A DNA stretch of 64,000 nt from Massilia sp. Leaf139 (GCF_001424165.1 NZ_LMOJ01000025.1:124001-188000), one strand, 5' to 3'. Counted from the first letter of the stretch, positions 45,360-55,084 are shown. Made by a program: numbers and translations. Notes: generated by a model from the letters alone, not told the origin.

Positions 45360-45713
45360 ATGCGCCTGCTCCTGACCTGGCTGATCAACGCCGCCGCCTT
45401 GATGGCCTTGCCCTACCTCATGCATTCCGTGTCCGTCAGCAATGTCGGTACCGCCCTGATCGCCGCCCTCGTGCTGGGCCTGGTCAACACGCTGATCCGC
45501 CCTGTGCTGGTCTTGCTGACCTTGCCCGTTACGCTGTTGTCGATGGGGCTGTTCATCCTGGTCATCAATGCCATCCTGTTCTGGCTGGTGTCGCACTGGG
45601 TGGATGGGTTCGAGGTCGCCGGCTTCTGGTCAGCCTTCCTGGCAGCGATCCTGTACAGCGTGATTTCGTGGGCGCTTTCTTCCTTGCTCCTCAAAGACGA
45701 TGGAAAACCATAA
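45360..45713 (+). CDS. holin-like four-helix membrane protein (DUF360/YvlD type)
   Basis: This 117-residue protein has four hydrophobic segments (about residues 5-22, 28-48, 52-72 and 85-108). It belongs to the family annotated as phage holin 4TM or YvlD; the fold is general and there is no phage gene here. The conserved NTLIRPVLVLLTLPVT segment is clear. It lies between ahcY and metF and overlaps metF by 14 bases, so it is expressed in the same transcript. Why a membrane protein sits in the methyl-cycle operon is unknown. Confidence 0.85.
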   Translation: MRLLLTWLINAAALMALPYLMHSVSVSNVGTALIAALVLGLVNTLIRPVLVLLTLPVTLLSMGLFILVINAILFWLVSHWVDGFEVAGFWSAFLAAILYSVISWALSSLLLKDDGKP

Positions 45714-46527
45714 TTTCAGCATCGAGTTTTTTCCGCCGAAGACGCCGGAAGGCGCGGAAAAGCTGCGCGTCACCCGCCGCAAGCTCGCCGAACTGAACCC
45801 GACTTATTTTTCGGTCACCTTCGGCGCCGGCGGCTCCACCCAGCAAGGCACGCTCGATACCGTGCTCGACATCATGGCCGACGGCCACCTCGCCGCACCG
45901 CACCTGTCCTGCATCGGCGCCACCCGCGCGTCGATCCGCACCATCCTGCAGCAATTCCAATCCCAGGGCATCCGCCGCCTGGTGGCGCTGCGCGGCGACT
46001 TGCCGAGCGGGTATGGCGGCGCCGGCGAGCTGCGCTATGCGAACGAACTCGTCGAATTCATCCGCGCCGAGACCGGCGACTGGTTTCATATCGAAGTGGC
46101 GGCCTATCCGGAAGTGCATCCGCAAGCGCGCTCGCCCCAGGACGACCTGCTCGCGTTCGAACGCAAGATCAAGGCCGGTGCGAACGCCGCGATCACCCAG
46201 TATTTCTACAATGCCGACGCCTATTTTCAATTCGTCGACAACGCGCAGAAACTGGGAATCGAGGTGCCGATCGTGGCCGGCATCATGCCGATCACGAACT
46301 ACACCCAACTGATGCGCTTTTCCGACATGTGCGGTGCCGAGATCCCGCGCTGGGTACGGTTGAAACTGGCGAGTTTCGGCGACGACAGCGCCTCGATCAA
46401 GGCCTTCGGCCTGGATGTGGTGTCGAGCCTGTGCGAACGCCTGCTGGCGGGCGGCGCGCCCGGCCTGCATTTTTACAGCATGAACCAGGCGGCGGCGACC
46501 ACCGCCATCTGGCAGCGCCTGGTGTAA
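45700..46527 (+). CDS. metF: 5,10-methylenetetrahydrofolate reductase
   Basis: MetF reduces methylene-THF to methyl-THF, the methyl donor for methionine synthesis. The 275-residue flavoprotein begins NFSIEFFPPKTPEGAEKL with the catalytic Glu, and contains TFGAGGSTQ, ALRGDLP and GIMPITNYTQL, all family signatures. It overlaps the holin-like gene by 14 bases. With metK and ahcY it closes the methionine-SAM-SAH-homocysteine cycle, lacking only methionine synthase in this window. Confidence 0.97.
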   Translation: MENHNFSIEFFPPKTPEGAEKLRVTRRKLAELNPTYFSVTFGAGGSTQQGTLDTVLDIMADGHLAAPHLSCIGATRASIRTILQQFQSQGIRRLVALRGDLPSGYGGAGELRYANELVEFIRAETGDWFHIEVAAYPEVHPQARSPQDDLLAFERKIKAGANAAITQYFYNADAYFQFVDNAQKLGIEVPIVAGIMPITNYTQLMRFSDMCGAEIPRWVRLKLASFGDDSASIKAFGLDVVSSLCERLLAGGAPGLHFYSMNQAAATTAIWQRLV

Positions 46528-46546
46528 CGAACTTGATGTACTGGCA

Positions 46547-46590
46547 CGGCCGCTCCGATCGCCGATAAGGGATCGAGGCCGGCCCGTTTT
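46547..46590 (+). terminator. probable terminator of the ahcY-metF transcript
   Basis: CGGCC (46547-46551) pairs with GGCCG (46577-46581) and GATC (46557-46560) with GATC (46571-46574); a GTTTT follows. It lies between metF and the converging beta-barrel gene. Confidence 0.55.
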
Positions 46591-46593
46591 AAT

Positions 46594-47466
46594 TTAAAAA
46601 CTCAGGTGGTAATGCAGTTGCAGCGAGCGGGCCCGGGCCCGGTCGAGATCGAGCTTGTCCGACTGCAGCATCAAACGCAGATTGCCCACTTCCAGTCCGA
46701 TTCCGGCGCTGTCGAAACGCGTCTCCACATTCGCGCGCACGGTCAGCCAGCCGAAACGGCGCGACACCGAGAAGGTCGGCACCGTCTCGCCCGCATAACG
46801 CGCCACCTGCACGCTCGCTCCCCAGTCCTGGTAGCGGTAATCGAGCGCCGCGGCCGTGTAGCGCGGGATCCTGAAACTGCGCTCGACCTGCTGCTTGCGC
46901 CCGCTCAGCAGGGGCTGGTAATTGATGTAGCCGTTCTCGTCGTAGCTGGTCGCATTCGAATTGGGCGACTCGGTATTCACGGGCAGGTTGTTCCAGCGCA
47001 GCCGGCTGGCGAGATCTTCGGCCTGCAGGCGCAGCGTCCAGGCGTCCAAGAGCGGCAGCGTGGCCGCCAACGACAGCCCGGCCCCGGAGGCGCTTGGCGC
47101 TTCGCCCATGAACGGGTAGGTCATGCGGTTGTCGGCGTCGACGTGGGTGGCGACGGCTTCATACACGTCGGTGCGCGGATAGCCGAGCGTGCCCGCCACG
47201 CTGCGTTCGCGCAGGCGCTGCTTGCCGTACACGGCGCCGCTGAGCGCGATGCTGCTCGCGCGTCCGCCGATGCGCGGGCCGTCGATACTGTAGCCGATGC
47301 GCAGCCCTTGCGCCTGCCAGGCGAAATAGCGCGCCTGCAACCTAAAACTGGCGGGCGGCGCGTGCGGCGCGCCCCGTGTGCGGCACTTACTGTTGCAAAG
47401 TTGCAATTGTAAGGAGCGGTACAGGGCGCTTGCGTTACGGAAAATCAGCAGGGACGAGCCGGTCAT
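46594..47466 (-). pseudogene. outer-membrane beta-barrel protein, probably 5'-truncated
   Basis: The last 235 residues show alternating amphipathic strands (for example YTAAALDYRYQDWGASVQVARY and TFSVSRRFGWLTVRANVE) and end SLQLHYHLSF, a classical outer-membrane C-terminus with terminal Phe. The first about 45 residues are unlike an export signal: they are polar, basic and contain two cysteines (SKCRTRG region). Known barrels of this kind need a signal peptide, so the true 5' end seems lost and the reading frame may now start in former non-coding or rearranged DNA. I do not recognise the family. An intact gene with an unrecognised start is the alternative. Confidence 0.5.
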
Positions 47467-47505
47467 CGTGAAAAAGCGACAGGCTCGGCGTGCGGGTGCG
47501 GGCTG

Positions 47506-48285
47506 TCAGTCAGCGGCCGTCAGCTCGGTAATGACGGTGTCGAGCGGCACGTCGTGGACATCGGCATCGAAGTCCGCTTGCTGACAGGCATAGGCGATAC
47601 CGAGCGTGAGCGGCCGTGGGGCCGGAGCCAATGTGCGGTCATAAAAGCCGCCGCCATAGCCGAGCCGGTAGCCCTGTTCGTTGAACCCGAGGCAGGGCAC
47701 GAGCAAGGCCGGCGGACGCGCCACCGTGCGTAGGTTCAGTGGCACCGCCACACCCATCGTGTCGAGCACCAGGGCTTCGCCCGGCGTCCAGGCGGCAAAG
47801 GCCAGCGGCGCGTGGCGCTCCACCACCACCGGCAGCGCCAGCCGGGCGCCTTCGCGCGCCAGCGCTTCATAGGTGTCGCCCAGGTTCGGCTCCCCGCTCA
47901 GAGGCCAATAGACCGCCAGCAGGGACGGGCGATGATGGCGCCACCAGGCCAGCACCTGGGCGCCGATGCGCTCGTCGCGCTCGCGCTTGCCTGGGCCGTC
48001 GAGGCTGGCGCGCAAGGTTTTTAACTCGCGCCGCAGTGCCGCCTTGGCGGCTTTGGCCTGCTGCGCCGGATCGTCGGGAAGGCCGGCGCCAGGCAGCGTT
48101 TGTTGTTTCTGCGCATCTTCTTGTGCAGCACGCGCTGCGGCCGCGCTGCCAGCCGCGAGCGCCTCGGTCTCATTCGCAAGCGATGGGTGCGGGATGGTGT
48201 TCGGGTTGCCTGCGGCCCCTGTTTCGCTAGCCTCGGACGCTGGTCGCGCAACGGATGCGCATGGTATTCTTGATTTGCCGGTCAT
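47506..48285 (-). CDS. 5-formyltetrahydrofolate cyclo-ligase
   Basis: This ATP-dependent enzyme converts 5-formyl-THF to methenyl-THF. The conserved core starts near residue 77 (KAALRRELKTLRASL) and includes YWPLSGEPNLG, the LVPCLGFNEQGYRLGYGGGFYDRTL stretch with GYGGGFYD, and a normal end. Odd: residues 1-75 are an Ala/Gln-rich extension absent from the family, yet no in-frame start codon fits nearer the core. The ATG lies only six bases from the divergent transglycosylase ATG, so the promoters must lie inside coding sequence or one start is wrong. In other bacteria the gene is often named ygfA/fau. Confidence 0.88.
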   Translation of the reverse strand: MTGKSRIPCASVARPASEASETGAAGNPNTIPHPSLANETEALAAGSAAAARAAQEDAQKQQTLPGAGLPDDPAQQAKAAKAALRRELKTLRASLDGPGKRERDERIGAQVLAWWRHHRPSLLAVYWPLSGEPNLGDTYEALAREGARLALPVVVERHAPLAFAAWTPGEALVLDTMGVAVPLNLRTVARPPALLVPCLGFNEQGYRLGYGGGFYDRTLAPAPRPLTLGIAYACQQADFDADVHDVPLDTVITELTAAD

Positions 48286-48291
48286 GGTTCG

Positions 48292-50334
48292 ATGAAGGGT
48301 TTAAACGCTGTGTTTTTGCTTCCGAAGAATTTTCTAGCCGGCGCCGTGCTTGCCGCGGCCAGTGCTTCCGTACTGGCCGAAGCGCCTGCGGCGATCGAGT
48401 CCGCTGTGCCGCCGGTGCCAGGCGCCGCCACTGTCCCTGCAAGTCCCGCAGTCGCCCCTGCCTCCGCCCCTGCCAATGAGGCGTCACGCGCCGACGACGA
48501 CAATTTCCTGCTGCTGCGCGAAGCGGCGCGCCAGAACGACAGCGCGCGCGCCAATGCGCTCGCCTCGCGCCTGCCCAACTACGTGCTGGCGCCTTACGTC
48601 GACTATTATCGTCTCAAACCGCGCCTGCGCGAGGCGGGCGCGGACGAAATCCGCGCCGTCCTGCAGCGTCACCAGGGCACGGCCGTGGCCGAGCGCCTGC
48701 GCACCGACTGGCTGCTCGAACTCGGACGTGCGCGCGACTGGAACAATTTTGACCGCGAACTGGCAGGAGCGGCGCGCAGCGACGATCTGCAAGTGCGCTG
48801 CTACGCGCTGCTGGCGCGCGCCGCGCACGGCGAACGCGTGATCGACGAGGCGCGCGGCCTGCTGGTCAACCCGCCCGCCTATGGCGAAGGCTGCGCGGCG
48901 CTGATGGCGCAACTGGCACAAACGGGTCAACTCAGCCAGGAAGAATTGCTGGCCCAATTGCGCCTGGCAGGCGAGATGAGCGCCACCGGCCCCTCGCGCC
49001 GCATCGCCCAGTTGCTCGGCGCCTCCGACACGCGCGCGGCGCAGGCGGTCGACGTGCCGGCCGTCGCCATGGCGCGTGGCATCGGCACCACCCGCGCCGA
49101 ACGCGAGATCTACCTGGTCGCCCTCGGCCGCATGGCGCGCACCAGCCTGAAGCTGGCAGTGATCGCCCTGGACAAAAACAGCAGCAAGCTCGCGCCCGAG
49201 GAGCGCGCGATCGGCTGGGCGAATGTGGCGCTGGCCGCCTCGATCGTGCTGGCGCCGGAGGCTTCGGAGTACTGGCGCCGGGCCGAAGGCGCGCCGCTCA
49301 CCAACTTCCAGCGTGAATGGAAAGCGCGGATCGCCCTGCGCCGCGGCGACTGGAAGACAGTGGCCGCCACCATCGACGCCATGCCGTCTCCCTTGCGCGA
49401 CGAATCGGGCTGGGTCTACTGGCTCGGGCGCGCCTATGCGCACGGGGGCCGGCGCGAGGATGCCGACGCCCTGTACCGCCGCATCGCCACCCCCAACAAT
49501 TTCTATGGCCAGCTGGCGCTGGAGGAACTCGGCCAGCTGGTGACGACGCCGCCGGGCGCGCTGCCGGTGACGCTTGATGAGGTCAACCAGGTGGCGCAAC
49601 TGCCGGCGCTGCGCCAGGCCATGAAGTTTTATGCACTGGGCCTGCGCGCCGAGGGCAACCGCGAATGGAACTGGGCCACGCGATCGCTGAGCGAGCGCCA
49701 GCTGCTGGCCGCGGCCGACTACGCGCGCCGCAACAACATGCTCGACCGCATGGTCGAGACCTCGCTGCGCACCCGCACCGAACTCGATTTCAACCAGCGC
49801 TTCCCGGCGCCGCACAACGAGATCCTGCAACCGACGGCGAAGGGCCTGGCGCTCGACACTGCCTGGGTATATGGCCTGATCCGCCAGGAATCGCGTTTCA
49901 TTTCCGACGCCCGCTCCGGCGTCGGCGCCTCGGGCCTGATGCAGGTGATGCCGGCCACCGGCAAGTGGGTGGCGGCCAAGATCGGCCTCACCGACTTCGT
50001 GCACAGCATGCTGACCGACCTGCGCACCAATATCACGCTGGGCGCCAACTACATGAACATGGTGTTGGAGAACAATGGCGGCTCGCAGGTGCTGGCCACC
50101 GCCGCCTACAACGCCGGCCCGGCCCGCTCGCGCACCTGGCGCGGCGTGCTCGAAGCGCCGATGGAAGGCGCGGTGTTCGTGGAGACGATTCCCTTCTCCG
50201 AGACCCGAACCTATGTGCGCAACGTGATGTCGAACGCTACCAACTACGCGGCCCTGTTCGAGAAGCGTCCTCAGTCGCTGAAAGCTCGCCTGGGGACGAT
50301 CACGCCACGCACGGGCGCCGCCGGCCTACCTTAA
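48292..50334 (+). CDS. soluble lytic murein transglycosylase (Slt70-like)
   Basis: This 680-residue periplasmic enzyme cleaves peptidoglycan to 1,6-anhydro-muropeptides. A signal peptide (about residues 1-30) and a Pro/Ala linker come first, then the doughnut-like superhelical U/L domains (about 65-490). The C-terminal SLT domain begins near 515: GLIRQESRFISDARS contains the catalytic Glu, then GLMQVMPATG and AAYNAGPARSRTW. All motifs are intact. Confidence 0.94.
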   Translation: MKGLNAVFLLPKNFLAGAVLAAASASVLAEAPAAIESAVPPVPGAATVPASPAVAPASAPANEASRADDDNFLLLREAARQNDSARANALASRLPNYVLAPYVDYYRLKPRLREAGADEIRAVLQRHQGTAVAERLRTDWLLELGRARDWNNFDRELAGAARSDDLQVRCYALLARAAHGERVIDEARGLLVNPPAYGEGCAALMAQLAQTGQLSQEELLAQLRLAGEMSATGPSRRIAQLLGASDTRAAQAVDVPAVAMARGIGTTRAEREIYLVALGRMARTSLKLAVIALDKNSSKLAPEERAIGWANVALAASIVLAPEASEYWRRAEGAPLTNFQREWKARIALRRGDWKTVAATIDAMPSPLRDESGWVYWLGRAYAHGGRREDADALYRRIATPNNFYGQLALEELGQLVTTPPGALPVTLDEVNQVAQLPALRQAMKFYALGLRAEGNREWNWATRSLSERQLLAAADYARRNNMLDRMVETSLRTRTELDFNQRFPAPHNEILQPTAKGLALDTAWVYGLIRQESRFISDARSGVGASGLMQVMPATGKWVAAKIGLTDFVHSMLTDLRTNITLGANYMNMVLENNGGSQVLATAAYNAGPARSRTWRGVLEAPMEGAVFVETIPFSETRTYVRNVMSNATNYAALFEKRPQSLKARLGTITPRTGAAGLP

Positions 50335-50356
50335 CCTTCACCGAAGGAGGAACCCC

Positions 50357-51319
50357 ATGCGCGACCCGAACGTGGTGGTATTTGGCGGTTCCGGCTTCAT
50401 CGGCAGCCACCTGGTCGCGCTGCTGGCGCAGGAAAGCATCCCGGTGCTGCTGCCGACGCGCCACGCCGCGCGCGTGCGCCACCTGACGACGCTGCCCGGC
50501 GTCGACGTCGTCGAAGCGAACATCCACGACGACAGCACGCTGCGTCAATTGCTGCAGGGGCGCACGGCGGCAATCAACCTGGTCGGCATCCTGCACGGCA
50601 GCCGCGCCCATCCGTATGGCCCCGAATTTCGCCGCGCCCATGTCGACCTGCCGCGGCGCATCGTCGAGGCTTGCGTGGTGGCCCGCGTGCCGCGTTACCT
50701 GCACATGAGCGCCCTCGGCGCGAATGTCAACGGGCCGTCGATGTACAGCCGCTCCAAGGCCGACGGCGAACTGGCCGCGCGCAGCCATCCCGAAGTGGCG
50801 GCGACCATCTTCCGGCCCTCGGTCGTATTCGGCCCCGGCGACCATTTCCTGACCATGTTCGCCAGGCTGCAGCGCCACCTGCCGCTGGTGCCGCTGGCCT
50901 GCGCCTCAGCCGCTTTTCAACCGGTGTATGTCGGCGACGTCGCCACCGCCTTCCTGCACGCGCTGCGCGACAACCACGCCAGCCACCAGGTCTACCAACT
51001 GGCCGGGCCGACTACCTATACCCTGGCCGAGCTGGTGCGCCTGAGCGGGCGCTATGCCGGCTGCGAGCGCCGCATCGTCGAGCTGTCGCCAGGCCTGGGA
51101 CGGCTGCAGGCGCGCTTCTTCGAAGCGCTGCCGGGCGAGCCCATCCTCACGCGCGACAACCTCGACTCGATGACAGTCGATAACGTACTGGCGCCGGCGA
51201 TGCGGGACTTGACAGCGGCTTCACTGGGAATCAAGCTCACCCCGCTCGAAGCGGTCGCGCCGCACTACCTGGCGCCGACCGAGCCGCTCGACCGCCTGCG
51301 CACCCGCGCCGGACGCTAA
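50357..51319 (+). CDS. NDUFA9-like NAD(P)-binding protein (extended SDR)
   Basis: This 320-residue Rossmann-fold protein begins VVVFGGSGFIGSHLVALLA, the NAD(P) motif. It is of the NDUFA9/atypical extended-SDR type: the active-site Tyr in MYSRSKADGE is present (YxxxK). It contains IFRPSVVFGPGDHFL and later YxxVRD-like YVGDVATAF. Bacterial members are often annotated as complex I NDUFA9-family proteins with unknown substrates. It starts 22 bases after the transglycosylase with a good AAGGAGG site. Confidence 0.87.
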   Translation: MRDPNVVVFGGSGFIGSHLVALLAQESIPVLLPTRHAARVRHLTTLPGVDVVEANIHDDSTLRQLLQGRTAAINLVGILHGSRAHPYGPEFRRAHVDLPRRIVEACVVARVPRYLHMSALGANVNGPSMYSRSKADGELAARSHPEVAATIFRPSVVFGPGDHFLTMFARLQRHLPLVPLACASAAFQPVYVGDVATAFLHALRDNHASHQVYQLAGPTTYTLAELVRLSGRYAGCERRIVELSPGLGRLQARFFEALPGEPILTRDNLDSMTVDNVLAPAMRDLTAASLGIKLTPLEAVAPHYLAPTEPLDRLRTRAGR

Positions 51320-51342
51320 CCGACCTCATCAATCAGGAAGCC

Positions 51343-52062
51343 ATGCAGACCATCGAACTCGACCCGACCCTTTCGACTACGCTCGACCATGCGCGCCAAC
51401 CCGGTCTGACGCTCGTCATCGGCAACAAGAACATCTCCTCCTGGTCGATGCGGCCCTGGGTGGCGGCGGTCGCGTTCAACATTCCGTTCACCGAAGTGCG
51501 TCTGCTGCTCGATCAACCCGACACCGCCGCCAAGATCGCCGCCTATTCGCACGCCGGCCGGGTGCCGGTGCTGCTGGCGGGCGAGATGACGATCTGGGAT
51601 AGCCTTGCGATCTGCGAATACCTGGCCGAGCAGTTCCCCGACAAGCACATGTGGCCGCAGGATGTGGCCGCGCGTGCGCTGGCGCGCTCCATCACGGCCG
51701 AGATGCATTCCGGCTTCGCGGCGCTGCGCAACGACATGTCGATGAACATCCAGGCACGCTTGCCGGGGCGCGGGCGCACGCCGGGCGCCCAGGCCGACAT
51801 CGGCCGCATCTGCGAGATCTGGGAAGACTGCCTGGCGCGCTTCGGCCACCGCGGCTTCCTGTTCGGCGACTTTTCCATCGCCGACGCCTTTTATGCGCCC
51901 GTGGTGATGCGCTTTACGACCTATGGCGTGGCGCTGGCGCCGGCGCTGCAGGCCTATTGCGACCGCATGCTGGCCCATCCCGCCGTGGCGCGCTGGGTCG
52001 AGGAGGCGATGCGCGAGACAGACCCGACGCCGCTGCACGACGCCGACCTGCCGCGCGCATGA
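51343..52062 (+). CDS. glutathione S-transferase family protein
   Basis: This 239-residue GST-fold protein has an N-terminal thioredoxin-like domain with the catalytic-loop region NKNISSWSMRPW (about residues 27-38) and a C-terminal helical domain containing the GDFSIADAFYAPVV N-capping motif. A 15-residue extension precedes the fold. Its stop overlaps the cca start (ATGA). Substrate unknown. Confidence 0.88.
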   Translation: MQTIELDPTLSTTLDHARQPGLTLVIGNKNISSWSMRPWVAAVAFNIPFTEVRLLLDQPDTAAKIAAYSHAGRVPVLLAGEMTIWDSLAICEYLAEQFPDKHMWPQDVAARALARSITAEMHSGFAALRNDMSMNIQARLPGRGRTPGAQADIGRICEIWEDCLARFGHRGFLFGDFSIADAFYAPVVMRFTTYGVALAPALQAYCDRMLAHPAVARWVEEAMRETDPTPLHDADLPRA

Positions 52063-53339
52063 CGATGCGCATCTACGTCGTCGGCGGCGCCGTGCGCGAC
52101 GATTTACTTGGCCTGCCCGTCAAGGACCGCGACCACGTCGTCGTCGGCGCCACGCCCGACGAGATGCTGGCGGCCGGCTTTCGCCCGGTGGGCAAGGATT
52201 TCCCCGTCTTCCTGCATCCCGACACCCAGGAAGAGTACGCACTCGCGCGCACTGAGCGCAAAACCGCGCCCGGCTACCACGGCTTCGTGTTCCACACCTC
52301 GCCCGCCGTCACGCTGGAAGAGGATCTGATCCGGCGCGATCTGACCATCAACGCCATGGCGCGCGGCGCGGACGGCGCCATCGTCGACCCCTACGGCGGC
52401 CAGCGCGACTTGCAGGCGCGGGTGTTCCGGCATGTATCGGAGGCCTTCGCCGAGGACCCGGTGCGCATCCTGCGCCTGGCCCGTTTCGCCGCGCGCTTCC
52501 CCGATTTCACGGTGGCCGACGAGACCCTGCGCCTGATGCGACAGATGGTCGAGGAGGGCGAAGTCGACGCCCTCGTGCCCGAGCGCGTCTGGCAGGAGCT
52601 GGCGCGCGGCCTGATGGAGAAGCACCCGTCGCGCATGCTGGCCGTGCTGCGCGACTGCGGCGCGCTGGCGCGCATCATGCCCGAGCTCGACGCCTTATGG
52701 GGCGTGCCCCAGCCCGAAAAGCATCATCCGGAAGTGGACACCGGTGTCCACATGATGCTGGTGATCGATGTCGCGGCAGAGGCGGATTATTCGCTGGCGG
52801 TGCGCTTCGCCGCGCTCATGCACGACCTCGGCAAGGGCGTCACGCCGGCCGACAACTGGCCAGCGCACCACGGCCACGAAGGCATGGGCACGAAACTGAT
52901 TACCGCCCTGTGCAAGCGCCTGAAGGTGCCCAACGATTGCCGCGACCTGGCGCTCATCACTGCGCGCGAACACGGCAATGTGGCGCGCGCCTTCGAGCTG
53001 CGCGCCAACACCATGGTGACCCTGTTCGAACGCTGCGACGCCTTCCGCAAACCCGAGCGTTTCGCCGACATGCTGCTGGCCGCCGAATGCGATGCGCGCG
53101 GGCGCGGCGACGCGCATCACCCGCTGCGCACGCGCCCCTATCCGCAGCTGCCCTTCCTGCTGGCCGCGCTGGCGGCGGCACGCGCCGTGAATGCCGGCGA
53201 GGTCGCGGCCGCCTGCGGCGAGGACAAGGCGCGCATCCCCGAAGCCGTCCACCACGCGCGCGTGACCGCTGTCTCGCAGTGGGTTTATAGTGCGGAGGGC
53301 GCCGAGGCGTATGCAGAGAGCGCAGGCGGCGCCGGCTGA
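52059..53339 (+). CDS. cca: multifunctional CCA tRNA nucleotidyltransferase
   Basis: Cca adds or repairs the CCA end of tRNAs; the long form also has HD phosphohydrolase activity. The head domain has VGGAVRDDLLGLPVKDRDHVVVG, the nucleotide-binding GG-DxD region; RRDLTINAMA and ARTERKTAPGYHGF follow. The HD motif is in FAALMHDLGKG (about residue 255). At 426 residues it is the long beta/gamma type. The ATG at 52059 overlaps the GST stop; a second ATG two codons later is equally possible. Confidence 0.95.
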   Translation: MTMRIYVVGGAVRDDLLGLPVKDRDHVVVGATPDEMLAAGFRPVGKDFPVFLHPDTQEEYALARTERKTAPGYHGFVFHTSPAVTLEEDLIRRDLTINAMARGADGAIVDPYGGQRDLQARVFRHVSEAFAEDPVRILRLARFAARFPDFTVADETLRLMRQMVEEGEVDALVPERVWQELARGLMEKHPSRMLAVLRDCGALARIMPELDALWGVPQPEKHHPEVDTGVHMMLVIDVAAEADYSLAVRFAALMHDLGKGVTPADNWPAHHGHEGMGTKLITALCKRLKVPNDCRDLALITAREHGNVARAFELRANTMVTLFERCDAFRKPERFADMLLAAECDARGRGDAHHPLRTRPYPQLPFLLAALAAARAVNAGEVAAACGEDKARIPEAVHHARVTAVSQWVYSAEGAEAYAESAGGAG

Positions 53340-53416
53340 CCTGCCCGCGGCCGCGTAATTGTTACAAGAAGTACCATGTACGTGGGTGTCGCTAGCGGTT
53401 TTGCTATGCTCCTTCC

Positions 53417-54994
53417 ATGAGCAGATTGTTACAACAGACGGACAGGGTCTTCGCGGTGCTGATGCGCCGCCTCGAAGACATGGGGCCGCGCCAGCGCCTG
53501 CGCTATGGCGCGCTGGCCGCACTGGCGCTGGTCGCGCTGCTGGCTTTTCTTTACACCCGCACCACCGGCGTCGACGTCGACACCCAGAACCGCGTGATGT
53601 TCGACCTGCACGAGCTGCAGCAGGTCGACGCCGAATGGGATACGAACCTGCTGCGCGCCCACATCGGCAGCAACGTGGCGGACGCGCGCCTGGCTGCGCC
53701 ACTGCCGCACATCGACGAGCTGACCGCGCGCCTGGCCGAGGCGCTGCCGATGACGCGCGGGCGCGGCGCGCGCCAGGCGCATGCGTCCCTGGTCGCGGCG
53801 CTGCGCATCAAGACCGGACTGGTGGCGCAGTTCCGTACCCTGAACCCCCCGCTGCGCGCGGCCCTGCTGTCGCTGCCGCCGGCGCTGGCCGACCTCAAGA
53901 CGGAACTGGGCGGCATCGAGGGCGCGCTGGCGCCGGGACGCATCGTCGTGCGCCTGGACGCGCTGCTGAACGATTTATTGGCCGACACGCTGCGCTACAA
54001 CCTGGCGCCGACGCCCGCGCTGGCGCGCCGCATCGAGGGCAACCTGGCGCAGATCGAGGATCAGAAGGAGCGCTTCTCGCTGGCCGTCAACGAGCAGATC
54101 GCCGCCCTGGCGCGCGACACCCGCACCATCCTCGCCAACCGTCCGCACGAAAACGAGATCGAGGCCCGCATCGCCGCCCTCGACACCGGAGAAGCGATGG
54201 CGCGCCTGGGGCGTGAACTCGACCGTTCGTTCCAGGCCGAGGTGCTCGAACGCCAGCGCTACCGCGGCTTCCTGTTCGCCTATTCGATCCTGCTGCTGGC
54301 TTTATTGGCCTACGCCGGCTGGCGCCTGCGCCGCAGCTACCGCATCATCAACGACGTCAACCGCCGCCTCTCCGCCGCCAACGACACCCTGGAACACCGC
54401 GTCGCCGAGCGCACGGCCGAGCTGGAAGAACAATCGGTCAAGCTGGCGCGGCTGGCCCAGCACGACAGCCTCACCGGCCTGGTCAACTATGGCCAGCTGA
54501 CGCGCCTGCTGGAACTGGCGCTGGTACGCGCCGCGCGGCGCGACAGCGTGGTGGTCACCATGTTCATCGACCTCGACGGTTTCAAGGGCGTAAACGATAC
54601 CTGGGGCCACGCCACGGGCGACCTGGTGCTGCAGCTGGTCGCGCGGCGCGTGCAGAAAGTGCTGCGCGCCGAAGACATCCTGGCGCGCCTGGGCGGCGAC
54701 GAATTCGTCGTCATGCTCGAAGGCGTCGGCAGCCCCGAGGGCGCGCTGCGCATCGCGCGCCTGGTGCTCGATCAGATCGAAGGCATCAATGAGGCCGACG
54801 GCAACCCGGTCTCGATCTCGGCCAGCATCGGCATCGCCAGCGCGCGCGGACGCGCCGGGGCGGAGTGGGGCGCGGCGGCCCTGCTGGCCGATGCCGACAA
54901 GGCGATGTACGCCGCCAAGCAGGCCGGCAAGGGCACGTTCATCATCAGTCAGAACGCGCAATGGGGCGGCGACAGCGGGCCTGGCCTGCCGTGA
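53417..54994 (+). CDS. membrane diguanylate cyclase (GGDEF)
   Basis: This makes cyclic di-GMP. Two membrane segments (about residues 30-47 and 288-307) enclose a large helical periplasmic sensor of DAHL type. A coiled-coil linker (about 325-350) leads to the GGDEF domain (about 355-515). The active site is RLGGDEFVVML and the inhibitory I-site RAED stands five residues before it, so product feedback is likely. No EAL domain. It lies 77 bases after cca and is probably transcribed alone. Confidence 0.95.
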   Translation: MSRLLQQTDRVFAVLMRRLEDMGPRQRLRYGALAALALVALLAFLYTRTTGVDVDTQNRVMFDLHELQQVDAEWDTNLLRAHIGSNVADARLAAPLPHIDELTARLAEALPMTRGRGARQAHASLVAALRIKTGLVAQFRTLNPPLRAALLSLPPALADLKTELGGIEGALAPGRIVVRLDALLNDLLADTLRYNLAPTPALARRIEGNLAQIEDQKERFSLAVNEQIAALARDTRTILANRPHENEIEARIAALDTGEAMARLGRELDRSFQAEVLERQRYRGFLFAYSILLLALLAYAGWRLRRSYRIINDVNRRLSAANDTLEHRVAERTAELEEQSVKLARLAQHDSLTGLVNYGQLTRLLELALVRAARRDSVVVTMFIDLDGFKGVNDTWGHATGDLVLQLVARRVQKVLRAEDILARLGGDEFVVMLEGVGSPEGALRIARLVLDQIEGINEADGNPVSISASIGIASARGRAGAEWGAAALLADADKAMYAAKQAGKGTFIISQNAQWGGDSGPGLP

Positions 54995-55084
54995 TCCGCA
55001 GCGGCGCGCACAGCCGGCGCCGGCGCCGGCGTCAATATGCCGCTTCCGCTACAATGGTGCGGTGCACAAAATAGATCGACAACC

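Noticed and set aside
45360..45713. Phage remnant (holin) in the ahcY-metF operon
   Set aside because: The protein is of the chromosomal YvlD/DUF360 type and no other phage gene is near.
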